The position numbers and the translations under genes were made by a program. Below, piece after piece: positions 42,287-52,137 of a stretch of DNA of 64,000 nucleotides. Positions within the stretch are counted from its first letter, which is position 1. Every line of letters starts with the position of its first letter. The notes beneath the pieces are model-generated. The model saw only the letters and a program-made list of their open reading frames with translations, had not been told where the DNA came from and made no database searches. This stretch comes from Naegleria lovaniensis (taxonomy: Eukaryota; Heterolobosea; Eutetramitea; Acrasida; Naegleriidae), in NCBI RefSeq assembly GCF_003324165.1, contig NW_025407828.1, positions 62,001 to 126,000 of the forward strand, read 5' to 3'.

Positions 42287-45271
42287 ATGCCAGACCAGAA
42301 ACATCATCATGGGAAAGTTAGTACTGCTTCTGCCGACTCCTCCAGAGCCAATAATGCAAATGAGTATTCGGCACAAGCATCCTCACAAACACCATCACAG
42401 AAAAATCGAGCAACAAGTAGTAGTAAGGGCAGTATTGAATTATCAAATGTTGAGGCAAACAGAGCAAGCCATCTTCAGAGACCCATAGTAACAGACTCTA
42501 CACTTGAGATGGAAGCTTCACCAGCCGATGTACATCATGATATGGAGCCCATTCATATTTCCGCTGCCTTAGATGAGGATGATGATGAATTTACAAGTAC
42601 TTCTCTCTCTAGTAACAACAACATGAATCACAGTGAAAAATACATAACCGATTTAATTCTGGACGAAGAGGAATGGAGAAAGCAATTAGACGAAATTCAG
42701 AAAGATCTATCAATACCAAAACACAATGAATCTAAAGGTTCAGAAGCTGTTGATATCTCATCATCGTCAGAGTACGTGGATCATCATGATCGTTCATCCA
42801 AGAATGAGTACCTAAAAGAAGTTCAAAATCTATTGGTAAAGATCAAACATGAACGAGAGAAAACTAGCCCACTCCGGGATCATCACTTCAGGACAGACAG
42901 TGTTAGCACAAGCATTCTTTCCAAGATGATGAGAAAGAATTTGGACGACGATTTGGAGAATGTCATTGAGGAAAGTACAAGATTATTGAGGGAAGAACTT
43001 CCCATGTTTTCGTATGAGCTTAAATCTCCTAACACATTAGGATTTTCGGAGTTAGTGGTAAAATCGCAACGAGAAAAGCGTCGTAAATCACCATCATCCT
43101 ATGGTCTTCATCATACACCAACGCTTTCAAAACCGGTGAATGATTTTCCTTTTCACTTACTTGAATATTCCAACTATGACATCTCAAGAGGAGTTTTCAA
43201 AGATAGCAATCACAGAAGGTATCACTTCTCTTCTAGCCACGAAGATGAAGACGGAGACGATCTTTCAACGAAATTCTTTCCTCATCTTAACGAGACCATT
43301 CAAAAGGCGACACCGAGTAGTAGGAGACGCCTTAAATCTAACATTGTGCAAACCAAAAATACAGGGATCACAACGCCAGACAAGAGAGAATATTATGCGA
43401 ATTCTACAGAAATTCTGCCAAGCAATCTGACGAGTAATCACATCTATGAGACCGAAGATGATAACTCTCCCAATAATAATATCAACAATTTCACACCAAA
43501 GTCGTCTGTATCCTCTACTATTACTGAACAGTTATCACCAATCACAGACCTTTCTCCATCTATACCACTGGTATCAAAGCCCATAAATGACGAAGTAACA
43601 AACTCCTCATTGGCAGAAGCTGTTAAACAGGACGAGAATAATGATAAAGAGACAGATAGGTTTGTCACCGAAACAGTGATCACGGTGATGCAAACAAAAG
43701 AAGATGAACTTTCACTCATTGACAGAGATTCCTTTAAGGACGATCAATTATTGGCTTGTGACAAGAGTATTCAAGAAGACCACCTTAGAACAGATGCTGA
43801 ATCTCTACCTCAAGAGCCACTAGATATCGCAGAAGATAAGGAAGACGACGAAAATAACGATTCAGACTCAATATCCAATAAGGTTGATCCATTTAACGAT
43901 CAAATTCATCATGAACTTTCTCCGAAACCATTGGACGAGCCTGAAATTGTATCTTCTTTGGAGACTGTGCCACCTGAGGTCACAGAAACATTGGATGACG
44001 CACAAGAGTTGAATAATGAACAGTGCTGCTCTCCAAATGAGTCAACGCCTGTCAATGATTCATACAACATCACTCATCCTGGAGAGCAAGAGAAGCAACA
44101 TATTAGAGAGTTATTGATCGTTTCAACTCCGATAATTACTGTAGAACCCTCATCAACACCACACAATGAAATAGTTTTGAGCACACCTCTTGATCTTGTT
44201 GACGAGGCCACCAGCACCGATGACAATACTGAGGTAACCCCAACACCTCAAATGATATTATTTGAAGACAAGGGCACATCTCCAGAAAAATTTTCTGATG
44301 AGAACATTTCTGATCATGATTCTTCAAAGAAAATGCTTTCTCATAACGATGACCGTGTTAATTCAGAAACGGATGAAAATCATGAAATTGACGAAGAAGA
44401 TCTTTTAAACTCTTCTCAGGATTACATATATGATATTTCATCGCTAAGTGGAATTAAATTGGAGAACTTTCATAATTTAGAGTTTCTGGAGCCTGAAGGA
44501 GATAGTCCCATCCACCATCAAGTGGAAAAGTCGAAAGAGCTAACCACTGCACGACATGATGAGGATAGAAAGCAAGACCATCTTGAGGAAGAGCAAGATC
44601 GTATTCCATCATGCTCAAATCATTACCGTTCTGAAAAGCACCCAGAGACAAGCTGCTTCATCTCAGAAAGTGAAAAAAATAATCTACCAATCAAGAATGA
44701 AGCAAGAAACACTACAATTCCTAAAAAGGAGTCGCCAAAGGACCTTAACACCATTGGATTTCAAGACATTATTCGATCTCTCAACGAAAGCACACAGTCG
44801 ATTCTTAACATCAGTCACACCTCAAAGGATAAGAAAGCAGCCACTTCTTACAGTACCACTAATTTTGCAACTCCACATAAGACTGACTCCTCGATACCAA
44901 CTCTTTTAATGGATGACACTGAAATGCTCCTTTCCCCTATTTTCCATGAGAGTACTCACAGCCCAACTCTCAACAACAAATACAATACAACCACTCCTCC
45001 ACATGGCTCGAGTAGTGTAAACCGATCCTCATCCTCATCTCCAAATTATGACAATATATCTACAAGCTCTATCTCACCTAAACGAAGAACAGTCACCAAG
45101 AAATCTAACAACGCTTCTGATAACAAGACGATCCCTTATTCTGAAGTAAGGCATTTACAAAAACAAACGTACAATCACTCTACAATTGGATGGTATCTCA
45201 ATTTATGCAGTGACAAGTATAGTAGGACTCCACAGCCTTCCGAAAAGTCATCATCAGTAAAGTGGGTTTGA
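42287..45271 (+). CDS. Large acidic Ser/Thr-rich protein of unknown function
   Basis: A single frame of 994 residues starts at an ATG after ATAAAA. It has acidic low-complexity sequence throughout, with Asp, Glu, Ser, Thr and His dominant, no membrane segment and no domain I recognise. Short ordered-looking stretches are LILDEEEWRKQLDEIQKDL (about residue 125), YLKEVQNLLVKIKHEREK (about 175) and a C-terminal block KQTYNHSTIGWYLNLCSDKY. Many SP/TP sites suggest phosphorylation. It may be a scaffold or cytoskeleton-associated protein; that is speculation. Confidence 0.75.
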   Translation: MPDQKHHHGKVSTASADSSRANNANEYSAQASSQTPSQKNRATSSSKGSIELSNVEANRASHLQRPIVTDSTLEMEASPADVHHDMEPIHISAALDEDDDEFTSTSLSSNNNMNHSEKYITDLILDEEEWRKQLDEIQKDLSIPKHNESKGSEAVDISSSSEYVDHHDRSSKNEYLKEVQNLLVKIKHEREKTSPLRDHHFRTDSVSTSILSKMMRKNLDDDLENVIEESTRLLREELPMFSYELKSPNTLGFSELVVKSQREKRRKSPSSYGLHHTPTLSKPVNDFPFHLLEYSNYDISRGVFKDSNHRRYHFSSSHEDEDGDDLSTKFFPHLNETIQKATPSSRRRLKSNIVQTKNTGITTPDKREYYANSTEILPSNLTSNHIYETEDDNSPNNNINNFTPKSSVSSTITEQLSPITDLSPSIPLVSKPINDEVTNSSLAEAVKQDENNDKETDRFVTETVITVMQTKEDELSLIDRDSFKDDQLLACDKSIQEDHLRTDAESLPQEPLDIAEDKEDDENNDSDSISNKVDPFNDQIHHELSPKPLDEPEIVSSLETVPPEVTETLDDAQELNNEQCCSPNESTPVNDSYNITHPGEQEKQHIRELLIVSTPIITVEPSSTPHNEIVLSTPLDLVDEATSTDDNTEVTPTPQMILFEDKGTSPEKFSDENISDHDSSKKMLSHNDDRVNSETDENHEIDEEDLLNSSQDYIYDISSLSGIKLENFHNLEFLEPEGDSPIHHQVEKSKELTTARHDEDRKQDHLEEEQDRIPSCSNHYRSEKHPETSCFISESEKNNLPIKNEARNTTIPKKESPKDLNTIGFQDIIRSLNESTQSILNISHTSKDKKAATSYSTTNFATPHKTDSSIPTLLMDDTEMLLSPIFHESTHSPTLNNKYNTTTPPHGSSSVNRSSSSSPNYDNISTSSISPKRRTVTKKSNNASDNKTIPYSEVRHLQKQTYNHSTIGWYLNLCSDKYSRTPQPSEKSSSVKWV

Positions 45272-45396
45272 TTTTGCTGGCTTGCAACACTAAATTCCCA
45301 AATTCAGCAAGTTATCGCTTGGATGATATTGGCAGTGTAATTTTAAAAATGTAAAAAATTTATCAATTAAAAAATTCAACCAAAAAATAATTATTG

Positions 45397-45672
45397 ATGG
45401 TCACACGAAGAGTCGTTGCCAAAGGACCCATCGAACAACTTCCACTCTCATATTTTCTTCTCCGAGCACAAGCTCTCAAACTATATCGTCAAGTATTGAA
45501 AGAAATTAAACAAATTCAAAGAGCAGATACACGTTCAGAAATTAAACAACAAGCCAAGGATCGATTTCTTCAATATAAAGACAATAGGGACGTGGAGAAG
45601 GGAAGGCGAGCATTAGCAGAAGGCCATTCCCAACTAAAAGAATTAAGACAAATTATTTCTATGTCCCAATAG
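45397..45672 (+). CDS. LYRM2: LYR-motif protein, LYRM2-like
   Basis: The ATG at 45397 opens 91 codons. After a short basic N-terminus come PLSYFLLRAQALKLYRQVLK (the LYR motif), ARDRF-type helix sequence (QQAKDRFLQYKDNRDVEKGR) and ALAEGHSQLKELRQIISMSQ. The order L.YFLLR.Q.L.LYR and the final GHSQLKEL match LYRM2. LYR proteins serve mitochondrial complex assembly with acyl carrier protein; LYRM2 is linked to complex I. Confidence 0.85.
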   Translation: MVTRRVVAKGPIEQLPLSYFLLRAQALKLYRQVLKEIKQIQRADTRSEIKQQAKDRFLQYKDNRDVEKGRRALAEGHSQLKELRQIISMSQ

Positions 45673-45802
45673 TGTATTGAAATATTATTATCTTTTTGTC
45701 AAGAACCGTTTTTAATATTATTAATATTAGCACTATTTATTCATCGGAATATAATTCAAGCTAAACAAATTATTGTACAAAATTACCAGATATCAATTAA
45801 CA

Positions 45803-46591
45803 ATGAATGCAACAGCAAGCAAACAATTTTCCTCTCTCGTGATGACATCTTCTTGCACAAAATTTCTGAGTTATCTTTTTACAAACCATCAAATGGCATG
45901 TGAAGCAAAAGGACATCGAAATTCTAAAATCATTAATAGCACTTTCTCTCCGTATCCCTTGATTGGGCTTGATTTAGGAACAAAATATATAGGAGTGGCA
46001 CGTACAGTGAAAGAAAAATATCAAGACTCAAATAATTTACAATTTATTGCTCAAAATCTCATGAAACCCCAATTTTCAAATTCTAGTTCATCAATTCCCA
46101 AATATAGAGTAGTTTCAACACCAATGACGGCTGTAAATATTTTTGATCACAACGATTCCATCTCACGAAATAATCCTACTGATCCACAAAACATTGATCG
46201 TGCAAGACGAGCCCTGGAAGAGCAATGTTCTCGATATGGCATTAAGGGAGTTGTAGCTGGTTATCAAAAAAATTTTGAATTTTCAGACCAATTACTTCAT
46301 ATTTTAAGAACGATATTTGTGCAAAGTGAGCTACTATCTTCACTCCCAATTTTACTTCAAAATGAATCAAGGTCATCTTTGGAATCCTATATGCATGTGA
46401 TGGATAAAAAATCGGAAGGAATGAGTAGAATGGAAGTCATTGACGCTTTTAAAAATTATAAAAAGGATATTTACAACATGAACCAACAAGAGAAACAAGA
46501 CCTAAATTCACAAAGTGCTGCCGTCATTCTAGATCGAGCAATTAGGACCATTAACACTCAGCTTTTTCAACATGGAATGAACAATTATTAA
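45803..46591 (+). CDS. RuvX/YqgF-type Holliday junction resolvase-like protein
   Basis: The protein has 262 residues starting at the ATG at 45803, since the longer frame begins with TTG. The N-terminal 50 residues are Ser/Thr/Lys-rich and could be a mitochondrial presequence. The RNase H-like core follows: LIGLDLGTKYIGVA with the first catalytic Asp, IKGVVAGYQ, LLQNESRSSLES (the usual DExxST position), and LNSQSAAVILDRAI, where the family has DAxAAxxIL. The last motif lacks the usual leading Asp (NSQSAA), so activity is uncertain. The bacterial family acts on Holliday junctions or in rRNA processing. Confidence 0.75.
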   Translation: MNATASKQFSSLVMTSSCTKFLSYLFTNHQMACEAKGHRNSKIINSTFSPYPLIGLDLGTKYIGVARTVKEKYQDSNNLQFIAQNLMKPQFSNSSSSIPKYRVVSTPMTAVNIFDHNDSISRNNPTDPQNIDRARRALEEQCSRYGIKGVVAGYQKNFEFSDQLLHILRTIFVQSELLSSLPILLQNESRSSLESYMHVMDKKSEGMSRMEVIDAFKNYKKDIYNMNQQEKQDLNSQSAAVILDRAIRTINTQLFQHGMNNY

Positions 46592-46632
46592 CAAGAAATG
46601 GGAAAATAAAAGTGTATGAACAGTAATCATTA

Positions 46633-48747
46633 TTATTCATAAATTAATAAGGTCTTATCCAATCCACAGCTTGCAATTTGAGATCCATCAGGATTCCACA
46701 CGACACCTGTTGCAGAAGTAGAATGTCCATTCGCTACCAAGCAAGAGGAGCCCATTGCTTTAGTGGAAGTGGGAGTTAAAGACCAAATGAAAATCTTTCC
46801 GTTGGTACCTCCTGCAGCACAATATTCTCCACAAGGAGAGAAGCAAGCCTTATTATATACAATGGTGTTCTTATAATCAGAATGTTTCAATGTATCTAAA
46901 ACCTTATTAGACATTCTCGTGTCATAAATATTTAACAAGTTATCCTTTCCATTAGAAAGTAATTTGGTTCCATCCTTTGAGAAGCTGACGCTAGTTACTT
47001 GTTGGCCATCATGAGCTCGCTCAATTTCAGCAATGGACTTGTAAGTTCTCATGTCCCACAATCTTATAGCTGAATCAAAGTGAGCACTAGCAACAACGTC
47101 GCCTCCTCTTGAAACTTCAACATCATTGACACTGGACTTGCAGGTAAGAAGAGTTTTTTCACATGTACCAAATTGGAGTTCCCAAAATTTGATTGTTCTA
47201 TCGTGAGCTCCTGTCACTACTTTTTTGGCATCTGGAGAAAAGTCGGCACCATAGATCTTCTTGGTGTGACCTGTTAGAGTATGTTTTACACGGTCATTTC
47301 CCAAGTTCCAGATTCTACAAATGGAGTCAGCACATGCTCCAAGTGCTAATTGGCCTACAAGACTGAATTTTACCTTAATGACGCTATCAGTAGAGCCATG
47401 AAGCACGTTAGTAAATGATCCTGATTTTGAATTGAAAATTCTGATGGTTTTGTCGCTACATGCAATTGCAACACTGTGTGTATCATCAGAAAAATCGACA
47501 CCATTAATTTGTGTGTCTATGGTTTGCTTTGAAACTATTGTTTTTGGAGGAGTGATGAGTATCTTAGTTTGGTCATTGCTGCTGCTTGAGCTTGTACTAA
47601 TGTTCATCGAAATAGGAAGGTTGTTCGAGCTTGACGCGTTTTGAGAAGTGTTACCAACATTTCTGATCTTATCAAGGAATGAAAAAAATGAGTTTTCGTT
47701 TTTCTTTTCAGGCCTTTCCTCTGGATTTGGTGAGGAAACAGTTCCTACCACGTCCACACCAGTTAAATCAACACTTCCAGTCTTATATTTCGCCTGCAAT
47801 AATTGTAATTGTTGCTTTTGTTGCATGAAACTCTTGTATAATTCGTTGACTTGGTTCATGGCGTCGACTTGTTTTTGCTTTTGATCCACAACACGCTCTA
47901 CCATCTTCTTGTTTTCCTCTGTCAACTGTTCAACTTGCTTGTCCTTTTCTCTGAGTTCGGAAAGTAGAGTGTCGCGTTCACTCTTTAATAGCTCAATAGC
48001 ACTCTCCTTTTTTTGTAATTTTTCTTCTAGTCCTCTGTTGGATTCTTTCAAGTTTTCAAGTTCAATTACGAGCTTTTCGTATCTATAATCATTCAATGGA
48101 ACATAAAATAGTTTTTGATTGATGACAACGTCACACAACCAGCACGAAGTGTTATGAACACTTACTGTAACTTTTGATCTTGTTCTTGTGATTTCAATCT
48201 TTTAACTTCATTGTTCAAGTCTAAAAGGCTTTGAGCAGATTCGACCTTGGCTCTGAAAGCAGATGTCAGCTCCTCCTGAAGACAGTAAACTTTCTCTTCC
48301 AATTCTTTAACTCTTGCAGAGCTTACTCCGGAAGGAGATGGAACACCAGGTGAGTTGGTTGTTTTTAATTTAGAATATTCCTCCTTGTAGTGTTCATATT
48401 CTACTTGAATTGAGTTGAGCTTTTCCTTGGTTGTTTGGTGAAGTTTTTTAGTCTTTCTCAATTCATTGCATAAATTCTCATCTAATATTAAATACATTAA
48501 TTGACGTCCAATTATTCATTGTAAATGATAATAATAGTGATCAATCAAAATAGCCAAATTAAACGGATGATCGTTCGGAGTAATCATCGGTATGTACGTG
48601 ATCAATCTTTCTAAACTCTCCAACAGCTATCAAAAACATACATTGTTGAACTAAACTTTGGAAGGGCTTACTCTCTTCTTCGTTTCTTTGTTGAATGATC
48701 TGAGAGAAGTTTATTTTCCAGCAGGGAGAAGTTGTCAAAGCACTCAT
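46633..48747 (-). CDS. ATG16L: ATG16L autophagy protein, coiled coil plus WD40
   Basis: Exons 48642-48747, 48166-48481 and 46633-48082 give 623 residues in frame. The N-terminus (PCWKINFSQIIQQRNEEESK then PFQSLVQQY) matches the ATG5-binding helix. A long coiled coil of about 200 residues follows, then a Ser/Asn linker and seven WD40 repeats (for example HTKKIYGADFSPDAKKVVTG, RTIKFWEL, SAIRLWDM, GTNGKIFIWSL). The ATG12-ATG5-ATG16L complex directs ATG8 lipidation. Exon 1 ends at a GTATGT site that makes the junction read QQYENLCNEL. The longer unspliced frame past it was rejected because it breaks this alignment and ends out of phase. Confidence 0.92.
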
Positions 48748-48846
48748 TTTTTTATTATTGGAATTTCGAAATAGAAGCCTATTGATTCGGAACAAGATGA
48801 ATGCATCCTTTGAAATATGATTTTAAATATTTTCTTTATTGAGGAT

Positions 48847-49224
48847 TTATTGCAAAGTAACAGCGAAACGTCTGACTGGGAAGTTGGCTTCCTTCTTTTG
48901 AGTCTTCAACAACTTTTTCTTCAATTGGTATGTCTTCAAAGTTCTTCTGAAAGCACGGGTTTGTTTGCTTCTCAAGTCCTTTGGCTTGAACTTTGCGTTA
49001 GCATAGACCTTCTTTAATTCATCTCTTTGTTTTTGAACGAGGACAGTCTTAATTCTAGCAATGTTCTTTCTGATGACCTTGATGTTCAAGAGGTTGGCAG
49101 CAGAAGCACCAGTAACCTTTTGGACTCTCAATTGGAACAACTCTTGTTTCATGCTGTCCAATTGCTTCTTGAGTTCATCGTTGGTCTTGGTTCTCAATTC
49201 GAAGGCCTTGACTTTTTGTACCAT
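48847..49224 (-). CDS. RPL35: 60S ribosomal protein L35 (uL29)
   Basis: A frame of 125 residues matches eL35/uL29 over its length: KVKAFELRTKTNDELKKQLD, ELFQLRVQKVTGASAANLLN, IKVIRKNIARIKTVL, KPKDLRSKQTRAFRR. It binds near the polypeptide exit tunnel. The length is standard (123 in human). Its start lies 101 bases from the divergent glutaredoxin-VAP gene, so the two may share a promoter. Confidence 0.97.
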   Translation of the reverse strand: MVQKVKAFELRTKTNDELKKQLDSMKQELFQLRVQKVTGASAANLLNIKVIRKNIARIKTVLVQKQRDELKKVYANAKFKPKDLRSKQTRAFRRTLKTYQLKKKLLKTQKKEANFPVRRFAVTLQ

Positions 49225-49325
49225 GATGACGGGATTGTGATGAGTTGTGGCGTATTTTTTTCAACAAATTTTTGTCCAAAAATCTGGTAAACCGAAATGT
49301 GCAGTTTACAACACAAGCGAAAAAA
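49225..49325. promoter_or_regulatory. Compact divergent promoter, RPL35 / glutaredoxin-VAP gene
   Basis: Only 101 bases separate the RPL35 start (minus) and the next start (plus). Any promoter for a highly expressed ribosomal protein must fit into this interval or overlap the neighbour. No motif is assigned. Confidence 0.45.
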
Positions 49326-51138
49326 ATGAGCAGCTTGCCCAACAGTCTCGGCAGCAGGTCTCCAATCAAAGGCAGCGGTTTGAAGAAGTCTTCATCATCA
49401 ACAGCAAAAGACTATCATGGGAGAATATACATGTTCAGTCAAAAAGATTCAAATGACAGTGATACATCGAAAATTAAACAATTAATTGAGCAATCGGGAG
49501 GAGATATTTCTGAAATCAAAGTTGATGGAAAACCCTACTTGCAGTCTTTTATGAAGAAAATTCTTGGAGAGGCCAACAGACCTCCGCATGTATTCTTCAA
49601 TGACGAATATGTAGGAGTATGTTTCTCAGAATTTTGCAAAATTGAATTCATAATTTCATAATAATTGTTTAATGATTTTTCTATTGCTTGGAATAACACT
49701 CTTATCATCGAAATACTCACCAAACATTGACTCAAAACTATTGGGAATATTATTTGAAAAAACTCAACTTTCTCGGAACTAAAAATCAATATTCGATGAA
49801 ACTATGTTATAGGGATGGGACCAAATCAAAGCGATGAGTGAGAACGGACAACTCGGGCTGAAGATTCAAACTTGCAAAAACGCACTTTCTCCTGGCGAAC
49901 TGTATAAAATATACCGTAAACAAGGAGACTTGTTTGTTATCAGCCCAGGACATTTGTACTTTCCTCGTAAGTTTTTATGAGATTTAACATACAAGCGTTT
50001 GAGCCATTGGAAATGTACAGCTCCTACAAAAAGACTCATTACATGCTTAATCACTCTTTATAATAGGACCGATAAATATACAGCATACAAGCTCAAAACT
50101 ACATGTCCTAATAGGTATATCGTAAAACCAAAGAAAGGAATTGCACCACCAAATGGAACAGTTCACGTGGAAATAACAATGCAAAAACCAGTGACGGAAA
50201 ATGAGAAGGGAGACAAATTTCGAGTGGAATCACTTGCTCTTCAGTATTATAAAACAGAAATGGAGGACAAGGTAGATGAATTGTTTAAAGAAGCAGATAC
50301 AAAGAGAATTGTAAAACAAAAAATTTCATGCCTTTTCGAGAGCCCACCTTCTGTAGATTTTAATGTCGTTTCTTTAAATGACGGATCTGTGATTGTGTCG
50401 AAAAATATTAGTGTCGTAGACATTTATGATGGGTTTCCTATTGAACAGTTTGCACAAGCTGTGACAAAACAGAGAGAACTAATTAACGGATCTAAGAAGC
50501 CTCAACTTTCCATTCATACTGAAGAAAAGCCACCACAACTATCGACGACCACAGAAGCTCCTCCTGTCAATAATGAACACGTTATGGTGCACAGTGCGTC
50601 TGCCACCTCTCCAATTACTGAAGCAATTTTTGAATCTCCAAGAAATTCGGAAAGCACTCGTGTCTTAGAGACTGAGGAATTATCTGATATTGAGAAGAGC
50701 CCAATACCAAAATCAGACTCATCAGAAGACGAGACATCAAAGATACAAGAATTGAAAAGTGCTTCTGAGAAGATTGTTGCTCAAAAAACAAGTCAAAAAA
50801 TGGAGGCATCAAAGGGACTAGAAGAGCTCTATAAAGAGGAATACAATAGATTAGAGAAAGAGTACGAACAAATTATTAACAAGCTCAAGACGTCAGAACA
50901 GCGAATTAAAGAATATGAGCTCACTATTGATGAGCTACATGTAAAGCTAAGAGAATCTGAGCAAGCTTTGCAGAGAGAGCGTGCACAACAACAGAAGAGA
51001 AGAAATGAGGGACCCATTTTTGAATCCTTGGGACGACAAATTTCCACTCCGGCTGACATTGATGCAAAAGAAGGATATTCTCTTGCAGCTCTTATTACCA
51101 TTGCTCTTATATGCCTACTAATTGGTAAATTAATGTAA
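49326..51138 (+). CDS. Glutaredoxin-like + VAP/MSP domain + C-terminal anchor fusion protein
   Basis: Exons 49326-49616, 49813-49966 and 50021-51138 give 520 residues. Residues 30-110 are glutaredoxin-like (GRIYMFSQKDSND, IKQLIEQSGGDI, then RPPHVFFNDEYVGGWDQIK), but the usual CxxC is absent. Residues 120-250 are a major sperm protein domain as in VAP: YFPPPTKRLITCLITLYNRT, YKLKTTCPNRYIVKPKKG, IAPPNGTVHVEITMQ. A disordered segment, a coiled coil and a tail anchor (YSLAALITIALICLLIGKLM) complete it. VAPs sit in the ER membrane and recruit FFAT-motif proteins at contact sites. Every exon junction is supported by continuity of these domains. The start follows a run of A. Confidence 0.9.
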
Positions 51139-51240
51139 AGTATTGTAAAGTATATTCGAAAAAGTATTCACAATCGTGTTATTCACAACAAGTTCAAAAA
51201 TGTTGAAACGAAGAAATTGTGGTTGATGAATGATCCAAAT

Positions 51241-52137
51241 TTATCCACAGCATCCGTGCTCTGTTGGCTTCTTTTCATTGTCATTGAGGGCAGTAGTATT
51301 TGGGCTGCTTGAGAGATTTTTCTTTCCCAACGCCTGTTTTTTTATACAGCTTTCTATCAGTTTTCGAAATGCAATGTGTATATTATCACTTGTTTTCGCT
51401 GATGTTTCAAAGAATGCAATACCAAGTTGATTTGCAAGTTTTTCTCCTTCTGCAGTTGGAACAACTCTATCTTTTTCAATGTCAGCCTTATTTCCGCACA
51501 TAATAATACAAACGCCTTCTTGCGTGTTTTGCTTCACTTCATCATACCAGCTCTTTACATGTTCGAAAGATTCTCGATTTGTGACATCATATACAATTAA
51601 AACTCCCTGTGCTCCTTTGTAGTATCCAGCAGTGATTGATCTGAATCTTTCCTGGCCAGCTGTTGTTGAATGAGCCAAATTTAATGTCAGTTAATAAATA
51701 TTGTTTGATTGATTCAAGTAATTGATTCCACTAATTATCCTCCTATGCTACTCTATAATACAATATGCTTACTAATTTATCGTGAAAGGTATTATGAGCA
51801 TCATCATCATGATTTCATCGTTATCAACACATACCCTGTATCCCAAATTTGAATTTTTGCCTTGTAGTTTCCGACAGTCTCTTTTTTCAGTTTGAAATCC
51901 ACACCAATACTGCAACCATTGTTACTTTACATGACTGTTACAAGTTATCACTTACGTGGCCATATGATTCTAATGACTCAATCATCATCATGATGGTATT
52001 ATTAAAATTATACCATCATCCATCATACTCACCTCTAAAAACCTATCATCACTATACCTCAACAGCATACAACTCTTTCCAACGGAGCTATCACCAATGA
52101 CCAATAATTTACAAATAACGTCGTAATCAGAATCCAT
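51241..52137 (-). CDS. Rab-family small GTPase with a 14-nt microexon
   Basis: Exons are 52033-52137, 51956-51969, about 51835-51909 and 51241-51659. The product of 203 residues has GDSSVGKS (P-loop), ATIGVDFK (switch I), [11 protein letters not shown] (switch II), GNKAD and ETSAK, and ends in GCCG, a likely geranylgeranylation site. It is close to the Rab1/Rab8 group. Exon 2 is just 14 bases and supplies NHMA plus two bases of the switch I Thr. At the end of exon 3 the sequence reads GATACAGGG then TATGT; removing one G gives a perfect WDTAGQ junction with a GTATGT donor, so one base in this G run is probably surplus. Confidence 0.92.
51956..51969 (-). other. 14-nt microexon of the Rab gene
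   Basis: It is flanked by an AG acceptor (TCATTAG) and a GTAAGT donor. In frame it encodes N-H-M-A and the first two bases of the Thr of TIGVDF. Without it the GTPase would lose its frame and switch I. Confidence 0.85.
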
